From Nymphaea colorata (Eukaryota > Streptophyta > Magnoliopsida > Nymphaeales > Nymphaeaceae): 64,000 nt of DNA. The notes under the pieces were generated by a model. It ran no database searches. It saw only the letters and a program-made list of their open reading frames with translations, and had not been told where the DNA came from. The stretch is taken from NCBI RefSeq assembly GCF_008831285.2, contig NC_045151.1, positions 10,902,571-10,966,570 of the forward strand, read 5' to 3'. This document shows positions 12,391 to 24,459 of the stretch, piece after piece. Positions within the stretch are counted from its first letter, which is position 1, and each line of letters begins with the position of its first letter. Made by a program: the position numbers and the translations under genes.

Positions 12391-12715
12391 ATGAAAGGAA
12401 AAGAAAGGAAGGGAAAGAAAATGGGAAATGAAGATAATGAAAAGGAAAAAAAAAAAAAAAAGAGGTAATTATAAAGCTTGTTTAGATAAAAAAGAAAATG
12501 AAAAAATATCATTTATAATATTTTACGATAATACCCCTAACATTCAAAATGTTTAAAAAATTGAGAGGGTTATAAATGGTAGAAAAAGGCAAAGGTTTCC
12601 TTTCCTTTCCAATCCTTTCAATTTTGAAGGGATTGGACTTATGCTATGCTTTCTTTTCCTTTCCCTCCATTTCATTTCCCTCTCCTTCCAACCAAACAAA
12701 CTTTTTTAATTTTTT
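12252..12715. mobile_element. Candidate MITE with GGAAAGG-rich inverted ends
   Basis: The left end reads CTAACGTTTTATTTGGATGG followed by AGGGAAAT and purine-rich GGAAATGAAAGG. The right end (12655-12710) is the complement: TTCCCTCCATTTCATTTCCC then TCTCCTTCCAACCAAACAAA. The two arms could pair as imperfect terminal inverted repeats around an AT-rich middle. No convincing target-site duplication was found, and purine bias alone could mimic part of the pairing, so this is tentative. Confidence 0.35.
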
Positions 12716-12832
12716 TTCATTTCCCTCCTTTTTAATTAATCAACAAATGATTGATTGATCAATCTCTCCCTTTCTCTCCCTTTTTCATTTCATTTCCCTC
12801 CCTTTTTCATTTCCCTCCTTTTTTTATTATAT

Positions 12833-12867
<35 letters not shown>

Positions 12868-13962
12868 GACTTTTTTTAAGTAAATTGGGTCTGGGTTGCC
12901 CGAGCTTGACCCTAGATCGAGCCGCACCAGGCCACCGCTAACTGGGATGTTGAGGTTCAAGTTTGAGCCCTTCAGACTGAGTTGAGAATATCCAAGTTAG
13001 GCATCAACAAGAGGCCCAATTCCTGCTTCTCTTCTTAATCAAAAAATGTTTTCATCCCACCCAAGCATTGCACCGGATTTTGGCGTATCCATTTGCTTTG
13101 TGTTGCCTCAAGCTAGTCTCATGGTCATTATTAGCTCTAATGAGTTATCATTCTGAGCTGCAAGCAGGACGACTGAGTTGAAAGATATACTTTAGGCCTA
13201 TGCTAATCCCAAAGCTACCCAAAACTTTAGAGACATAAGCATATGGTTTACTATTTTATTGCTGAAGATGGTTTCTTCTAATAAACGTTAAAAGTAATTC
13301 TTATGCCTGATGAAATTTGGAGGTTGACCTGTTCTTTAATTGATCCTGCAGCTTCACCTGGTGTAATATCTGAAAATTTACTAAGTGAAAATTTTAATTT
13401 TTTTACTATTGATTGTAAATAGAGTAAAAATGGAATTTTTACGTGGCTATGGAAGAAATGAAGGGTGAACCTATGCCCATTGTGCCCAAAAAAGGTATTT
13501 ATGCAAATTGAATACTTAAAAATGCATACTTGTTAAAGAATGAGGGCAGAAATGAAATTATCCACAAAGAGAGGCAAATTAAGATATATATATATATATA
13601 TATACAAAATTTATTTCTGATAGACTTAAAAAAGTGTGAACTCAGAAATATTAAACAAATGGTTTAGAGCCACCTTAGGAGTGCTAAAAGTGTGTGAGAG
13701 TGCTAAAAGTGTGTGACTGTGTATATATATATATATATTGAATGGTAGACTCTGGTTTTTCAAAGTTATCTGATTATCTAACTGAAGTAGTTTGGTCCAA
13801 CATTAAGAACAGTTAAAAGAAAAACAATAAAAAGGTGATGGGCCTTTTTATCATATAGTATTAATTTACACATTTTCTCATTGTTTTTCTCTCAACCATC
13901 CATTTACTTTAGATGTACAACCTTTGTTATAGTTGTTTCGGAATGGCTAGAGTCGTCATTTG

Positions 13963-14034
<72 letters not shown>

Positions 14035-14362
14035 ATGAGTAGTAAAAAGTCATGAACATAAATTGTGTTCTAGACAAGTTTAAATGTTTAATATTAATAT
14101 ATTAGTGTTATTTTCTTGAAAAAGAAATTGTGTTATATATATATATATATAATGGTTGCTCATCCAGTATTGCGGATCCTTCTGCAGCAGTGTTGGAATC
14201 GGAGAACATGGCGGCAGGGCCAACCACCACCTTTTGATAGGGGATGGAGGCACTGCAGAACTGTAGTGGAGAAGATTGTTTCTGGGTAGTGGCTTCTAAA
14301 ACTTCTAGTATTTTCACCATTAGTATAGCAGATTTTTCTGAGCTCACTCCATCCCAAACAAT
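12716..14362. other. Intergenic, microsatellite-rich, no gene seen
   Basis: Contains pyrimidine-rich DNA to about 12830, a (TG)n(TA)n tract near 12833-12867, a short (TA)n near 13584-13604, and compound microsatellites near 13970-14034 and 14137-14151. No frame has recognisable protein similarity. A moderately complex stretch at 14160-14360 has open frames on the minus strand, but I do not recognise them. Confidence 0.5.
13963..14034. repeat. Compound microsatellite (CT)n(CA)n(TA)n
   Basis: Uninterrupted switch from CTCTCT to CACACA to TATATA within about 70 bases. Such a tract is likely to be length-polymorphic between individuals. Confidence 0.9.
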
Positions 14363-14674
14363 ATGGAATTCTGTCCTAGAGCTGAGGAACTCACCACTCT
14401 ATTAGAAAGAAGAATGACTGACTTTTACACGAACTTTCAACTGGAAGAGATCAGTCTAGTGGTCTCCATTGGAGATGGGATTGCACGTGTTTATGGATTG
14501 GACGAGATTCAAGCCAGGGAAATGGTGGAATTTGCAGAAGTGTGAAACGAATAGTGTTGAATCTTGAGAATGAAAATGTAGGTATTGTTGTCTTTGGTAG
14601 TGATACCGCTGTTAAAGAAGGAGATCTTGTCAAGCGCACTAGCTCTATTGTGGATGTTCCTGTGGGAAAGGCCA
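14363..14674 (+). pseudogene. atp1: Nuclear copy of mitochondrial atp1 5' part (NUMT)
   Basis: Starting at an ATG, the sequence follows the N-terminus of plant mitochondrial ATP synthase subunit alpha: [41 protein letters not shown], then after a frame change LNLENENVG and [18 protein letters not shown]. Plant mitochondrial genes change slowly and the DNA here still resembles them closely. A one-base loss near 14541-14546 shifts the frame, giving the TGA at 14543-14545. Similarity stops abruptly after GTGGGAAAGGCC, so only the first ~100 codons are present. The fragment is far too short to make a subunit (full length is about 500 residues). I infer a mitochondrial-to-nuclear DNA insertion that has decayed. 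Confidence 0.85.
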
Positions 14675-14903
14675 ATTAAGCTTCTGCCGACCGATGGAGC
14701 CATAAGCGGTCCAATAATGAAACTTCTTCTTTCCACCACCAACCACCGAAACTTCCTCAGATGTTGAGCAAAGTTAGAAACGAAACTTCGTGGACTTTCT
14801 AAGGTTATCACGTCAAAGCACTTGCAAAGTTCACCATAGGGCAAAGCAGGCACTCGCAAATTGAATCAACAAAGCACTCACAACTTCAAAATGCTAAAGC
14901 TAC
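14675..14903 (+). other. Unassigned sequence between NUMT and copia element C
   Basis: A short frame from an ATG at 14717 (MKLLLSTTNHRNFLRC, then a stop) has the Ser/Thr/Arg composition of an organelle presequence. Nothing continues it in frame, and I recognise no family. It could be a host exon fragment next to the mitochondrial insertion or chance. Confidence 0.25.
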
Positions 14904-15342
14904 TATTGAAAGGTAACTTGTAATTTGATCTACAACTTAGGATCCAAATCCAAAAACAAGGTGATAAGGATGGTGGAGTAAATGGTGTTTTCTTGCACTT
15001 CTCAAAAAATTTGAAAATTGTGAAAATGGTTAGTAATATGAAATAGTAAATTTTTAAGCATTCTTTGAAGATGATGACAGTAATTATGATGCTTAGAAAT
15101 TCTATACATATAAGCCTATATAAAGGCACAAAGACTTGATTGAGGTAATGAGAAAGAGAGCATCCCCAAAATAAAAAGCTCTTATTCCTTCCATTGTAGC
15201 TTTTTCTCTTTCTTCTTCATATGCTAAAGAAAGCCCATTTATCTTACTGTTATTCCACGTGCCTCTCCTTTATGGTGCCATATTTCATTCGCAAACATCT
15301 TTACATAAAGATTTTTCACTTCACTCTTCTATTGCTCCAAAA
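14904..15342 (+). repeat. 5' LTR of copia element C
   Basis: About 439 bp matching 19267-19708 end to end (shared landmarks CCAAAAACAAGGT, GTAAGCCTATATAAAGGCA, AACATCTTTACATAAAGATT). TATATAAAGGC near 15114-15125 is the likely TATA box. The terminal bases have decayed from TG...CA to TA...AA. A TGGTATCAGA primer-binding site follows within a few bases. The two LTRs differ at many positions, suggesting an old insertion. Confidence 0.8.
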
Positions 15343-15344
15343 GT

Positions 15345-15356
15345 TTGGTATCAGAA
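15345..15356 (+). other. Primer-binding site of element C (initiator tRNA-Met type)
   Basis: TTGGTATCAGAAC sits directly inside the 5' LTR. TGGTATCAGA is the sequence plant copia elements use to anneal the 3' end of initiator tRNA-Met for minus-strand DNA synthesis. Confidence 0.75.
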
Positions 15357-18300
15357 CTTCATTTGAGTAGGTAAGATGCCAAGCTAGCAATTTCAGTTTC
15401 AAGTTTTCTCAAAATCAAGTGCCAATATTTGATGGTGAAATTCATGAATTTTGGAGTTTCCAAATGAAGACCATGTCCATATCACAAGAACTTTGGGAGC
15501 TCAATCTTGAATTATATGATGAACCCAATCATGGACTCCTGCAAAACAAAAAAAAAAAAAAAGCAAGAAGAGAGAGACGCAAAAGCTCTCTTCGTCCAAC
15601 AATTGTAAGTAAATCAATCTTTTCTCGTATTATGAATGCTTTGAAATCAAATGAAGCATGGAACATCCTGAAAAAGAAATTTCGAGATTATGAAAAAGTC
15701 ATATCGATCAAACATCAATCGCATTGGACGGAGTTTGATACATTGTTGATGAAAGAAAATGAAAATATGCAAACAATTTTCTCCCAGGTTGTTGAAATGA
15801 TAAATCAGATTAAAAGTTTTGGAAATACTATTGAAGATAAGAAGGTTGTTGAATAAGTTCTAAGGAGTTTAATGCCTAAGTATGATTATGCCATTTTTAT
15901 TATTGAAGAATCAAAAATTTGATTGATCGTTTGATGAATTAATGGATTCTTTAGAAGCACATGAAAATTGCATGTCCAAGTCTTGAGTCGAAGAATTTTG
16001 AACAAGCATTCAATCCAAACTGAAAGTTGAAGAAGAAAAAGGCTTTCAAAGGCTGCAGTATAGAAGATGTGGAAGGAACCAAAGACTATCAAGAGGACCA
16101 GGACGAGGACAATGTAAAAATAATTTCAACTCAAGGAATAACAAGCAAAATGACAAATCCAAATCATACTGCTATGGGTGTAAAAAATGTGGACATAGGT
16201 CAAATTGCAGATTCAAATGCACACAGTGCAAAATTCGAAATCATGCACAAAGAGGTTGCCAGTTTCAAAACAAATGAAGCCAATTTTTAAAAAAATGATT
16301 AAGAGAATGATTTTCTATTTTTCTCATGTTTGGATGCTCATCAAGATTCACCTGATATTTGGTATCTATTCAAGGGATACAACAACCATATAACAGGTGA
16401 TCAAGATTGTTTCACTAAATTGGCTGAAAGGCATTCGATCCAAGGTAAGGTTGGTAGATGGAAATGTCAAGCACTTGAAGGCAAATGTGACATTGCAGTA
16501 AAAACAAAATCAAGTGACATTAAACTTGTTCATAGTGTCCTTTATGTTCTTGGTTTGGCACAGAACATTTAAGTGTTAGTCAACTCATACAAAAAGGTTA
16601 TTCAGTTCATTTTAATGATGATGAATGCAAGATAGTTGATAAGAAAAGTCATCAAACCATAGCCAAAATGAAAATGGCTGAAACAAAAATTTTCCCCTAA
16701 CAATGAATCTTTGTGAAAATCAAGCCCTTCATGTCAATAATTTAGATGTATCAAACCTTGACACTTGAGATTTGGTCATCTAAATTATAAGAGTTTGAAC
16801 TTATTAAATCAAAATAATATTGTTATAGGACTTCCATGTATAAATGATCCAAAAAACATATGTGAATGATGTGTCTATGGAAAATTTCATAGATTATCAT
16901 TTCCAAACTCTTCTTGGAAAGCAAAAACATCCTTTAGAGTAAGTTTGTGCATATATTTGTGGTCCCACTTAGACTGAGTGCCATAATGGTAGAAAGTATT
17001 TTTATTATTTATGGATGATTATAGCAAATGATTTTGGTGTATTTTCTTCATCAATATTAGAGGCATTTACAATATTAATGCAGTTCAAAGCATGTGTAGA
17101 AAAAGAAAGTAAGTTTAAATTGAAGGCCTAATGTGGAGAGTCTACATCAAACGAATTTTGGGATTATTGCAAGGAGTATGTTATAAAAAGATAGTTCACA
17201 ACTGCAAAAACATCACAACAAAATGGAGTGGTTAAAAGGCATAACAAAACAATTATTGAGATGGCAATAAACATTTTAAAAGGTAAGAACCTTTCAAATT
17301 TTTTTTTGGGTTGAAGCCTTCAATATTGCAGTGCACATTTTAATCAGGTCTCCTACTAAATCTCTCGTAATATGACTCCTCATGAAGCATGGTTCACACA
17401 CAAACCAAAGGTCGATTATTTCAAAGTTTTTGGTTTCATCATATATGCTAAAATATCATCTCAAGACTAAGAAAAACTTGATGAAAAAGGACAAAGGTAT
17501 ATTTTTATTAGTTGTAGTGATACTTTTAAAGCTTATTATCTCCTTAATCCAAAAATGCATGCTTTGTTATTTCAAGAAACGTAATTTTTTATTAGTCAAA
17601 TGGATGGAGTTGGGACTCAGAATCAGTCAAACTATCATCAAAAGATCAACATCGAGAAAAGCAAGAAAAAACATCTATAGAGTGGAGAACTTAGACAGGG
17701 ATGTTGTTATCAGCCTAAAAAGGTGAGAAAACTCTCCAAAATTTATGAAGTGATTTTACTTTGTTTTCTTTCAAGCCACAAAATTTTGAAAAAACTATTC
17801 AAAATGAGATTTGGAAAACTGTAATGAACAAAAAAAAGTGCAATAGAAAAAAATTCAAGCATGCGAAATGGTAGAAAAATCATTTAATAAAAACATTATT
17901 GGTTCAAAATAGATTTTCAAAACAAAATTCAATGAAGATTGGTCAATCTTGAAATACAATGCTCGTGTAGTTGCAAAGGGTTATTTTCAAAAAAACGGAG
18001 TAGATTTGAATGAAACATTTGCATATGTTGTGAGAATGGAAACCATAAGTACTATTTTAGTCATCACTGTGGAAGTAAAAAAGTGCATGTTTTCAACTTG
18101 ATGTGAAATCAGTTTTTTTAAATGAAAACCTTGAAGAGCAAGTTTACGTGGAACAGCCTCTTGGTGTTGAAAATAAAGGAAAACAAAGGAAAAAGTCTAC
18201 AGGCTAAAGAAGTCCTTGTCTGGCTTAAAGCAAGCCCCCGAGCTTGGAACATAAACACATATTTCATACAAATTGGTTTCCAAAAGAGTCAAGTGAATCA

Positions 18301-19266
18301 TCTTTGAATGTAAAGAAAGATGGTGAAGGAAACTCATTGGTTGTTTGTATATATGTAGATGGCTTGATATATCTTGGAACAAATACAAGAATGGTTGAAA
18401 ATTTCAATAGAGCAACGATGAAAGAATATGAGATGACTGACCTCGGCATCATGAAATAAATTTTTTTAAAATTCAAGTCAAGTAGGTAAATGGTGAATTT
18501 TTTATGGAAAAATATATGGATGACTTGTTAAAGAGGTTTAACATGTTAAATTGCAAGCCAGCAAACATTCCAATTGCGGTAAATGAAGAGCTTTTAAAAA
18601 ATGATGGTGCAAAGAAAGTTGATGCTTTCATGTATCACAATTTAGCGGGATTTTGATTTATTTCACAAATACTAGGCCAAATATTATGGATGCATATGAA
18701 TGAACCAAATAACTCCATCTTGCAGCAGTAAAAAGAATTTTGAAGTATCTCCAAGGCACAAAGAAACTGGGAATTAAATATATTGCAGAAAATAATTTTA
18801 ACTTGCTTGGTTTTACTCATAGTGATTTGGTAGGTTTTGTTGATGATAGAAGAAACATTTTAGGATAAGTACTTTGCTGGAGAATAAAGGTGATTTCGTG
18901 ATCTTCTAAGAAGCCAAATGCTATTGCATTATCACTTATGGAGGTAGAGTACATAGTAGTTACCAATGCAATATATCAAGTAGTTTGGCCAAGAATAATA
19001 CTTGGAGACCTTCAACAAAAACAAGGAAGTTCAACCATTATCTATTGTGACAACAAATTTGCCATTGCTATGATAAAAAAATCCAGCTTTTCGTGCATGA
19101 TCACAAACAATGAAATTCATCATCATTACATCAGAGAATTGGTTAAAAATAGAATATCATGACAGAGTTCATCCCAAGCAAAGATCAAATTACAAATATA
19201 TCTACCAAACCATTGCCAACAGAAATATTTGAACCATTTGTTAAGAATTACAAATTCATGGGGAAG
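15357..19266 (+). mobile_element. Ty1/copia element C, internal region, degenerate
   Basis: Gag at about 15419-15930 (PIFDGEIHEFWSFQMKT, then a UBN2-type gag core), a CCHC knuckle at about 16220-16262 (CTQCKIRNHAQRGC, spacing C-2-C-4-H-4-C) beside a damaged one, protease at 16330-16570 (IWYLFKGYNNHITGD, where the catalytic DSG has become FKG), integrase remnants at 17190-17320 (TSQQNGVVKRHNK), RT from 17940 (VVAKGYFQKNGVDLNETF) with YVDD changed to YVDG at 18354-18365, and RNase H at 18938-19240. A purine tract (CATGGGGAAG) precedes the 3' LTR. Frameshifts and stops break gag-pol repeatedly, so the element cannot move by itself. Confidence 0.88.
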
Positions 19267-19708
19267 TGTTGAAAGATAATTTGTAATTGGATCTGCAACT
19301 TATGATCCACATCCAAAAACAAGGTTGTGAGGGCAGTGGAGTAAATGGTGGCCTCTTGCACTTCTCAAAAATTTTGACAATTGTAAAAATACTTACCAAT
19401 ATGGAATTATAAATTTCTAAGCATTCCTTGAAGAAGATGATAGTAATTAAATTATTAGAAATTTTCTAGCATGTAAGCCTATATAAAGGCATGAAGATTT
19501 GATTGAGGTAATGAGAACAAAGGAAAGCATCATAAAAATAGAAAGATCTCATTCCCCCCACCATAGCTTTTTCTCTCTCTTCCTCATCTTCTAAAGAAGA
19601 CCCATTTAACTTTTGTCATTTCAAGAAAATTTCTTCTTGTGTTGCCATATTTCTTTCTCAAACATCTTTACATAAAGATTTTGCATTTACTCTTTCGCTG
19701 CTCCAACA
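19267..19708 (+). repeat. 3' LTR of copia element C
   Basis: About 442 bp beginning TGTTGAAAG after GGGGAAG and ending GCTCCAACA, so this copy keeps the TG...CA ends lost in the 5' LTR. The five bases outside the two LTRs (GCTAC left, TTTAT right) do not match, so no target-site duplication is visible. Recombination with another copy or decay could explain that. Confidence 0.8.
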
Positions 19709-20930
19709 TTTATATGCCCAATAGAGTCCATGAGAAATCCAAAGAGAGATTGAAGGGCAGAGAGAGGAATTAAAAAAGAGAATAGAGAGTTTAGAGAGAA
19801 CGAGAGAAGGCTGCCTGGTGCAGCCATTGACAGTTTCTAATGACAGTGGTGGTGGCAGCAACATTGGTTGGCAGTTGTCAATAAAAGTATTTAAATTGAA
19901 TATTTTGATTGGGTTTTAGCATGTGTTGCAGATATGGCTGCTAACCTAATCAAATTATTATCATATTTGACTCTAGTAAATGGCATGTATAATGGTACCT
20001 GATCATATTGTGATTTGGGGATAATATAGCTTCAATGTGATTATTTAGATTTGATTAGTACGCATGATTGGATTGAGTATGATTATGTATATAGATAATT
20101 ATTTAGGACAAGTGTGTCTTCAAGTGGAGCTTGGTTCCTCCAAATAATGCATTAGAGAACGTCTTAGAACCACACTTATATGAAACGGTTGTTTGCTGAC
20201 CACGGATGGAGAGTACTCTCTATGATTGGAATTAATGGAAAAATTGAGATTGAAGTGCCTTTCCTTCTCTAGGTAATATCAGTTTTTTATATTGAAAACA
20301 AACCCTAGTGAAATCAAATTCAAAAATAATTAACTTTCTGCATAGTGCATACACCTAAGTAGGGAAACTTAGTGTATACACAATAATCTAATGTGAATGT
20401 CCAAAATTTTCATTTTGGCCAAATGACCATTTTACGCCTCTCTATGTCAATTGTGGGGAATTTCAAACAAATTCAAAGATTAATTTCCAATATTTCAAAA
20501 TTTCCAGAATCTTCAAAAGAACCTCAATTGATTCCAAAATCAACTTTAATACACATTTTAAACCAATTTCCAGAAATTTAGGAATAAAGTCGGATCCATT
20601 TTCGGATTATCTCAAATCCAATTTCAAGAATTTCTTAAAAGTTTGAAGTGAATCTCAAAGGTTTTAAAATCAAATTGAATGACTTTTAAACCAATTCCTA
20701 AGTTTTAAAAAGGGGCAAATTCAAACAAGTTTCAATCGAATTTTAAAGAAGGATTTAAAGTGATTTTATACACAAATTACAATTTTATGGTTTTAAAGTT
20801 TTAAAATCCCCGTTATCATCCCCATTTTCCTTTTTTTTTCCATTATCTTTTTCTTGAGAGGCAGGATTCTCTCGAACTGCACTGAGTGTCCCTCTTCTAA
20901 TGTCTTCCTTTTCCCCTCTTTCTGTCTCTC
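19709..20930. other. Intergenic, no gene supported
   Basis: Starts with a GA-rich stretch (19735-19810) and continues as AT-rich DNA. 20390-20790 repeats short AAATTC / TTTCAAA motifs in the manner of gypsy LTR or satellite-like DNA, but I cannot pair it with another copy of clear length. Open frames here have biased composition and no recognisable domains. Confidence 0.4.
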
Positions 20931-20949
20931 CAGATCTCTCCTCCTTCTC

Positions 20950-21244
20950 TCTATTAGAATCTAGACAAGTGGTAAGAATCCTCACTCACCCCTTCTCACG
21001 TGTGGGGTGAGTAACTATTTATATTGACACACGTTACATATTACAGTTGTCCCTGAGACACGTTATAGTAATAAGGATACACTTGCTATATACATTCAAT
21101 AATTTAAAACTGGAAATGAAAGATCTTCATGTAACCGTAGATGTTGCACCCCTATGATTACGTATTGCACAAGCTAGCTGTTGATTTATAGCTGGCTTTT
21201 CATTTGCAATGGCTGGACAATAATTCTTAACATAATTATTAACA
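20950..21244 (-). repeat. 3' LTR of copia relic D (outer end uncertain)
   Basis: On the minus strand TGTTAATAATTATG follows the purine tract TTGAGAGGGTA at the end of the RNase H region, which fixes the LTR start at 21244. TATAAATAG near 21015-21025 (minus strand) is a plausible TATA box. I could not find the partner LTR, so the distal end is a guess. Confidence 0.5.
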
Positions 21245-24130
21245 TACCCTCTCAATTCAAGTGTGTAATCTAAAATGTTTAAATTGTTTTTGAATTGGTC
21301 ATGGACTGCAACATTCAATGGTTTTGTTAAACCATCAGCAATCAGTTCATTGGACCAAAGAAATTGAACCTTTATATGCCCTTTGTTTACATGGTCTATG
21401 ACAAAGTGGAAGTCGATTTCCACATGTTTGGTTCGAGTGTGAAAAATTGGATTGGTTGCCAAGAAAAGTTTTCCAATATTATCGCACCAAAGTGTGGGAG
21501 CCTTGTTTGATCTGAAGACGAATTCGTGTAATAAAGACTGATTCCAAAGCAACTGTGCAATGCCTCTTGCTAGTGACTTATATTCAGCCTTTGTGCTAGA
21601 TAGTGCCACAGTTCGTTGTTTTCTAGAGAACCATGAAATGGTGTTTCCTCCAAGGAATATCACACCCTCTGGTTGAGTTCCAATCGTCCAAACAACCTGC
21701 CCAATCAGCATTGACATAGACTTGGAGAGTTAGCAAATTTGTGGTTTATTTAAAATACAAACCAGAGTTTAGTGTATCTTGAACATATCGCAGAATTCTT
21801 TGACCACTTTCCTGTGATCAACGGTGAGCTAATGCATGTATTGGCAGACTTTATTGACTGAAAAAAAAAAGATCCAGCCTGGTGAAGCACGCATTGAAGT
21901 GTTCCAACAATGCTTTGGTAGAAAGTCTCATTTTCATAAGGAATTCCATCCTTATGAAGCTTAAGTGTGGTGCTCATAGGTGTAGCCGATGCCTTTGCAT
22001 TCTCCATATGGGTTTGTTTAAGGATATTGAGTAAGTAATTCCTTTGACTAAGATAAAAGCAATCATTTTTATTAAGGACCTCAATTCCTTAAAAATATGA
22101 CAACCAACCCATATCTTTTATGGAAAAATGTTATTTGAGCTTTTGAATCACCTTCAATATTACCTCGTTAGATGTACCTTTTACTAAGATGTTGTCGACA
22201 TGGACAAGCACAAAGGCTTTGCATCCTTGAGAAATGAATAAAGATGGATCCGAGGTGGGGATCTGAAACCCAAGGTGTTGGAGAAATTGACTAAGGCGCA
22301 TGTACCAGGCACGTAGCCCCTGGTTTAGGCCGTACAAGGCCTTCACAAGATGGCACACATTATTGGGGTGGTTGGGGTCTTGATAAACTTCCTCAGTTAG
22401 AAATCCATTTAAGAAAGCATTGTCAAATCTAGCTGGTGAATGTCCCATTTGGACTGAGTGACTAAGGAGAGAAGCATGTGCACAAATGTGGGTTTAATAA
22501 CTGGACTCAAAGTCTCAATGAAATCAACTCTAGCTTTCTGAAGATAACCTTTAGCCACGAGCCGAGCTTTATGTCTAGCAAGTGTCATCAGGATTCTATT
22601 TAAACTTGTAAACCCACTTGGATCCAATAACATGAAAATGATCCTTCCGAGGTACTGGTTTCCATGTTTGATTTTGCTGCAGGGCATGAAATTATGTATC
22701 CATTGCTCCTTGCCATTCTTCATATTGAGAGGCTTCCTTGTAACTAATAGGTTCTTGGCCATTGATGGTGGCTGGGGACTAGATGGTGACAAAGGTTTTG
22801 GGTTTTAGGTGACCTATCATCGACCTAGATCATGGGGTGTGTGTGAGAAGGGGCTGATATTGATGGTGAGGGAGGTGTGGAGTCGTTGGAGCTGGAAGAT
22901 GCTTGTTCGGTGGTGGAGGTTGAATGGGATGTGGCTGAGGTAATAGGACAGTAGATGATGGTATGGGAGTAAGGGAACTGATAGGGTTGGTAGGAGGTGG
23001 TAAAGAATGTGAGGCAAGACCTGAAATTGGTGGTTCAGATGGACTAAAAAGTTCATTTGAATTGATAGGATCAGTAGATGGTGGTGAGGGAGTGAATGAG
23101 CTGATGGGGTCGTGACCTTGAAGTGATGGTTCAGGTGGACTAAAAGCTCCATTTATCGAGTCTGGTTGTATTGAACCAATTTGGTTTGGTGCTTGGTTGA
23201 TGGTAAATGGATTTGGGCTTCGATTTTTAAGATGGTGGTGGTCTAAGTTATGACTTCTATTAGATTCTAATCCTTGGAAACCAAGTTTGCTCTCGTCAAA
23301 AAAAACATGCCGACTAATCTAAATCTTCTTTTCTTTTTTGTTCAAAATACATATACACCTTGTGCTTGATGCCATATCCAATTAGAACACATGCCTTAGC
23401 CTTAGGTTCTAATTATGTCTATTGTAATATGTTAACACGATATAACAAGTAGAACCGAAGTTCTAAAGAGAGAGTAATATGGTCTATGTTTAAACAAAAT
23501 TTCATATGGTGTCTCTTGGCTTCCATGTTTTATGGTAGTCTATTTGTAATGAAAATTGTTGTTCGAAAAGCATCTACCCAAAGTGAGATGGCATTATAGA
23601 CCAGTTAAACATACATAGTCCCATTTCCACAACATGCCTATGCTTCCTTTCAACTACTTCATTTTGTTCAGGTATGTAAGGGTAGGAAAAACGATGGAAA
23701 ATATCATGCTCAATCAAAAAAGTTTCAAACTGGGCACTAATAAACTCTCCTCCATTATCTGATTGGAGAACTTTAACTTTTTCTTGCAGTTGATTCTGAA
23801 CAATAGATTTGAAATCAACAAATCGTTTGAACACATTTGACTTACACTTGAGAGGAAAGAGCCAAACAAAACAAGAATGGTCATCTACCAAAAGCATATA
23901 ATAATTAAAATTTCCCTTGACTCACATGGAGATGGGCCTCAGGGAGGAACTCTAGAGGACGAGTCGTCTTGTGCAAAGCTGATTTAAATGGCAACTTGTA
24001 AGCTTTTTCAATAAGGCAACCTTCACAGGTTCCATCTTCTTTATTTGAAAACTGAATAAAACCTTTAGAACGAAGAATTCCTATCGACCTTTTATTTGTG
24101 TGTCCTAGGTGTTGTTGTCATAAGTCAAAT
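21245..24130 (-). mobile_element. Ty1/copia relic D, pol region
   Basis: Read on the minus strand: pre-integrase trace near 24110-23940, integrase core at 23897-23574 (VDDHSCFVWLFPL, LQSDNGGEF, PEQNEVVERKHRH), a long Pro/Ser/His-rich linker at about 23200-22820, RT at 22650-21750 (RLVAKGYLQKARVDFIETLSP, DNAFLNGFLTEEVY, VHVDNILVKG where YVDD is expected), and RNase H at 21717-21260 (TVALSSTKAEYKSLA, TLWCDN, RTKHVEIDFHFV, ADGLTKPL). The RNase H frame stays open for about 190 codons, but frameshifts separate the RT blocks. The RT catalytic pair reads VDN instead of VDD. No gag or 5' LTR survives before the inverted-repeat block begins. Confidence 0.87.
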
Positions 24131-24459
24131 GACATAGTTTGTTGCCATTTATCTGTCAGTAACACTTTTTTATCACCCCAAATTTTTCCAAAAAAAACTG
24201 TATTTTATTTTTACCCAAATGAAATTCACAGTTATTTGGATATAAATTTTTAGACACTAAGCCAAATCCTAGACCCAAAATAAATTTGCAACTATTCGAT
24301 CCAAAATGAATTCAAAACTTAACTTTAGACTCGAGATTCAAATCCAAAATCCACCTCTCGGATTCGAATTAAATTCAAAACCCAAGTTTAGATCCAAATT
24401 GAGAAATTCAAACTCAAATTCCAAAGCCAAGATCCAAACGACAAAATTTAATGCTATTG

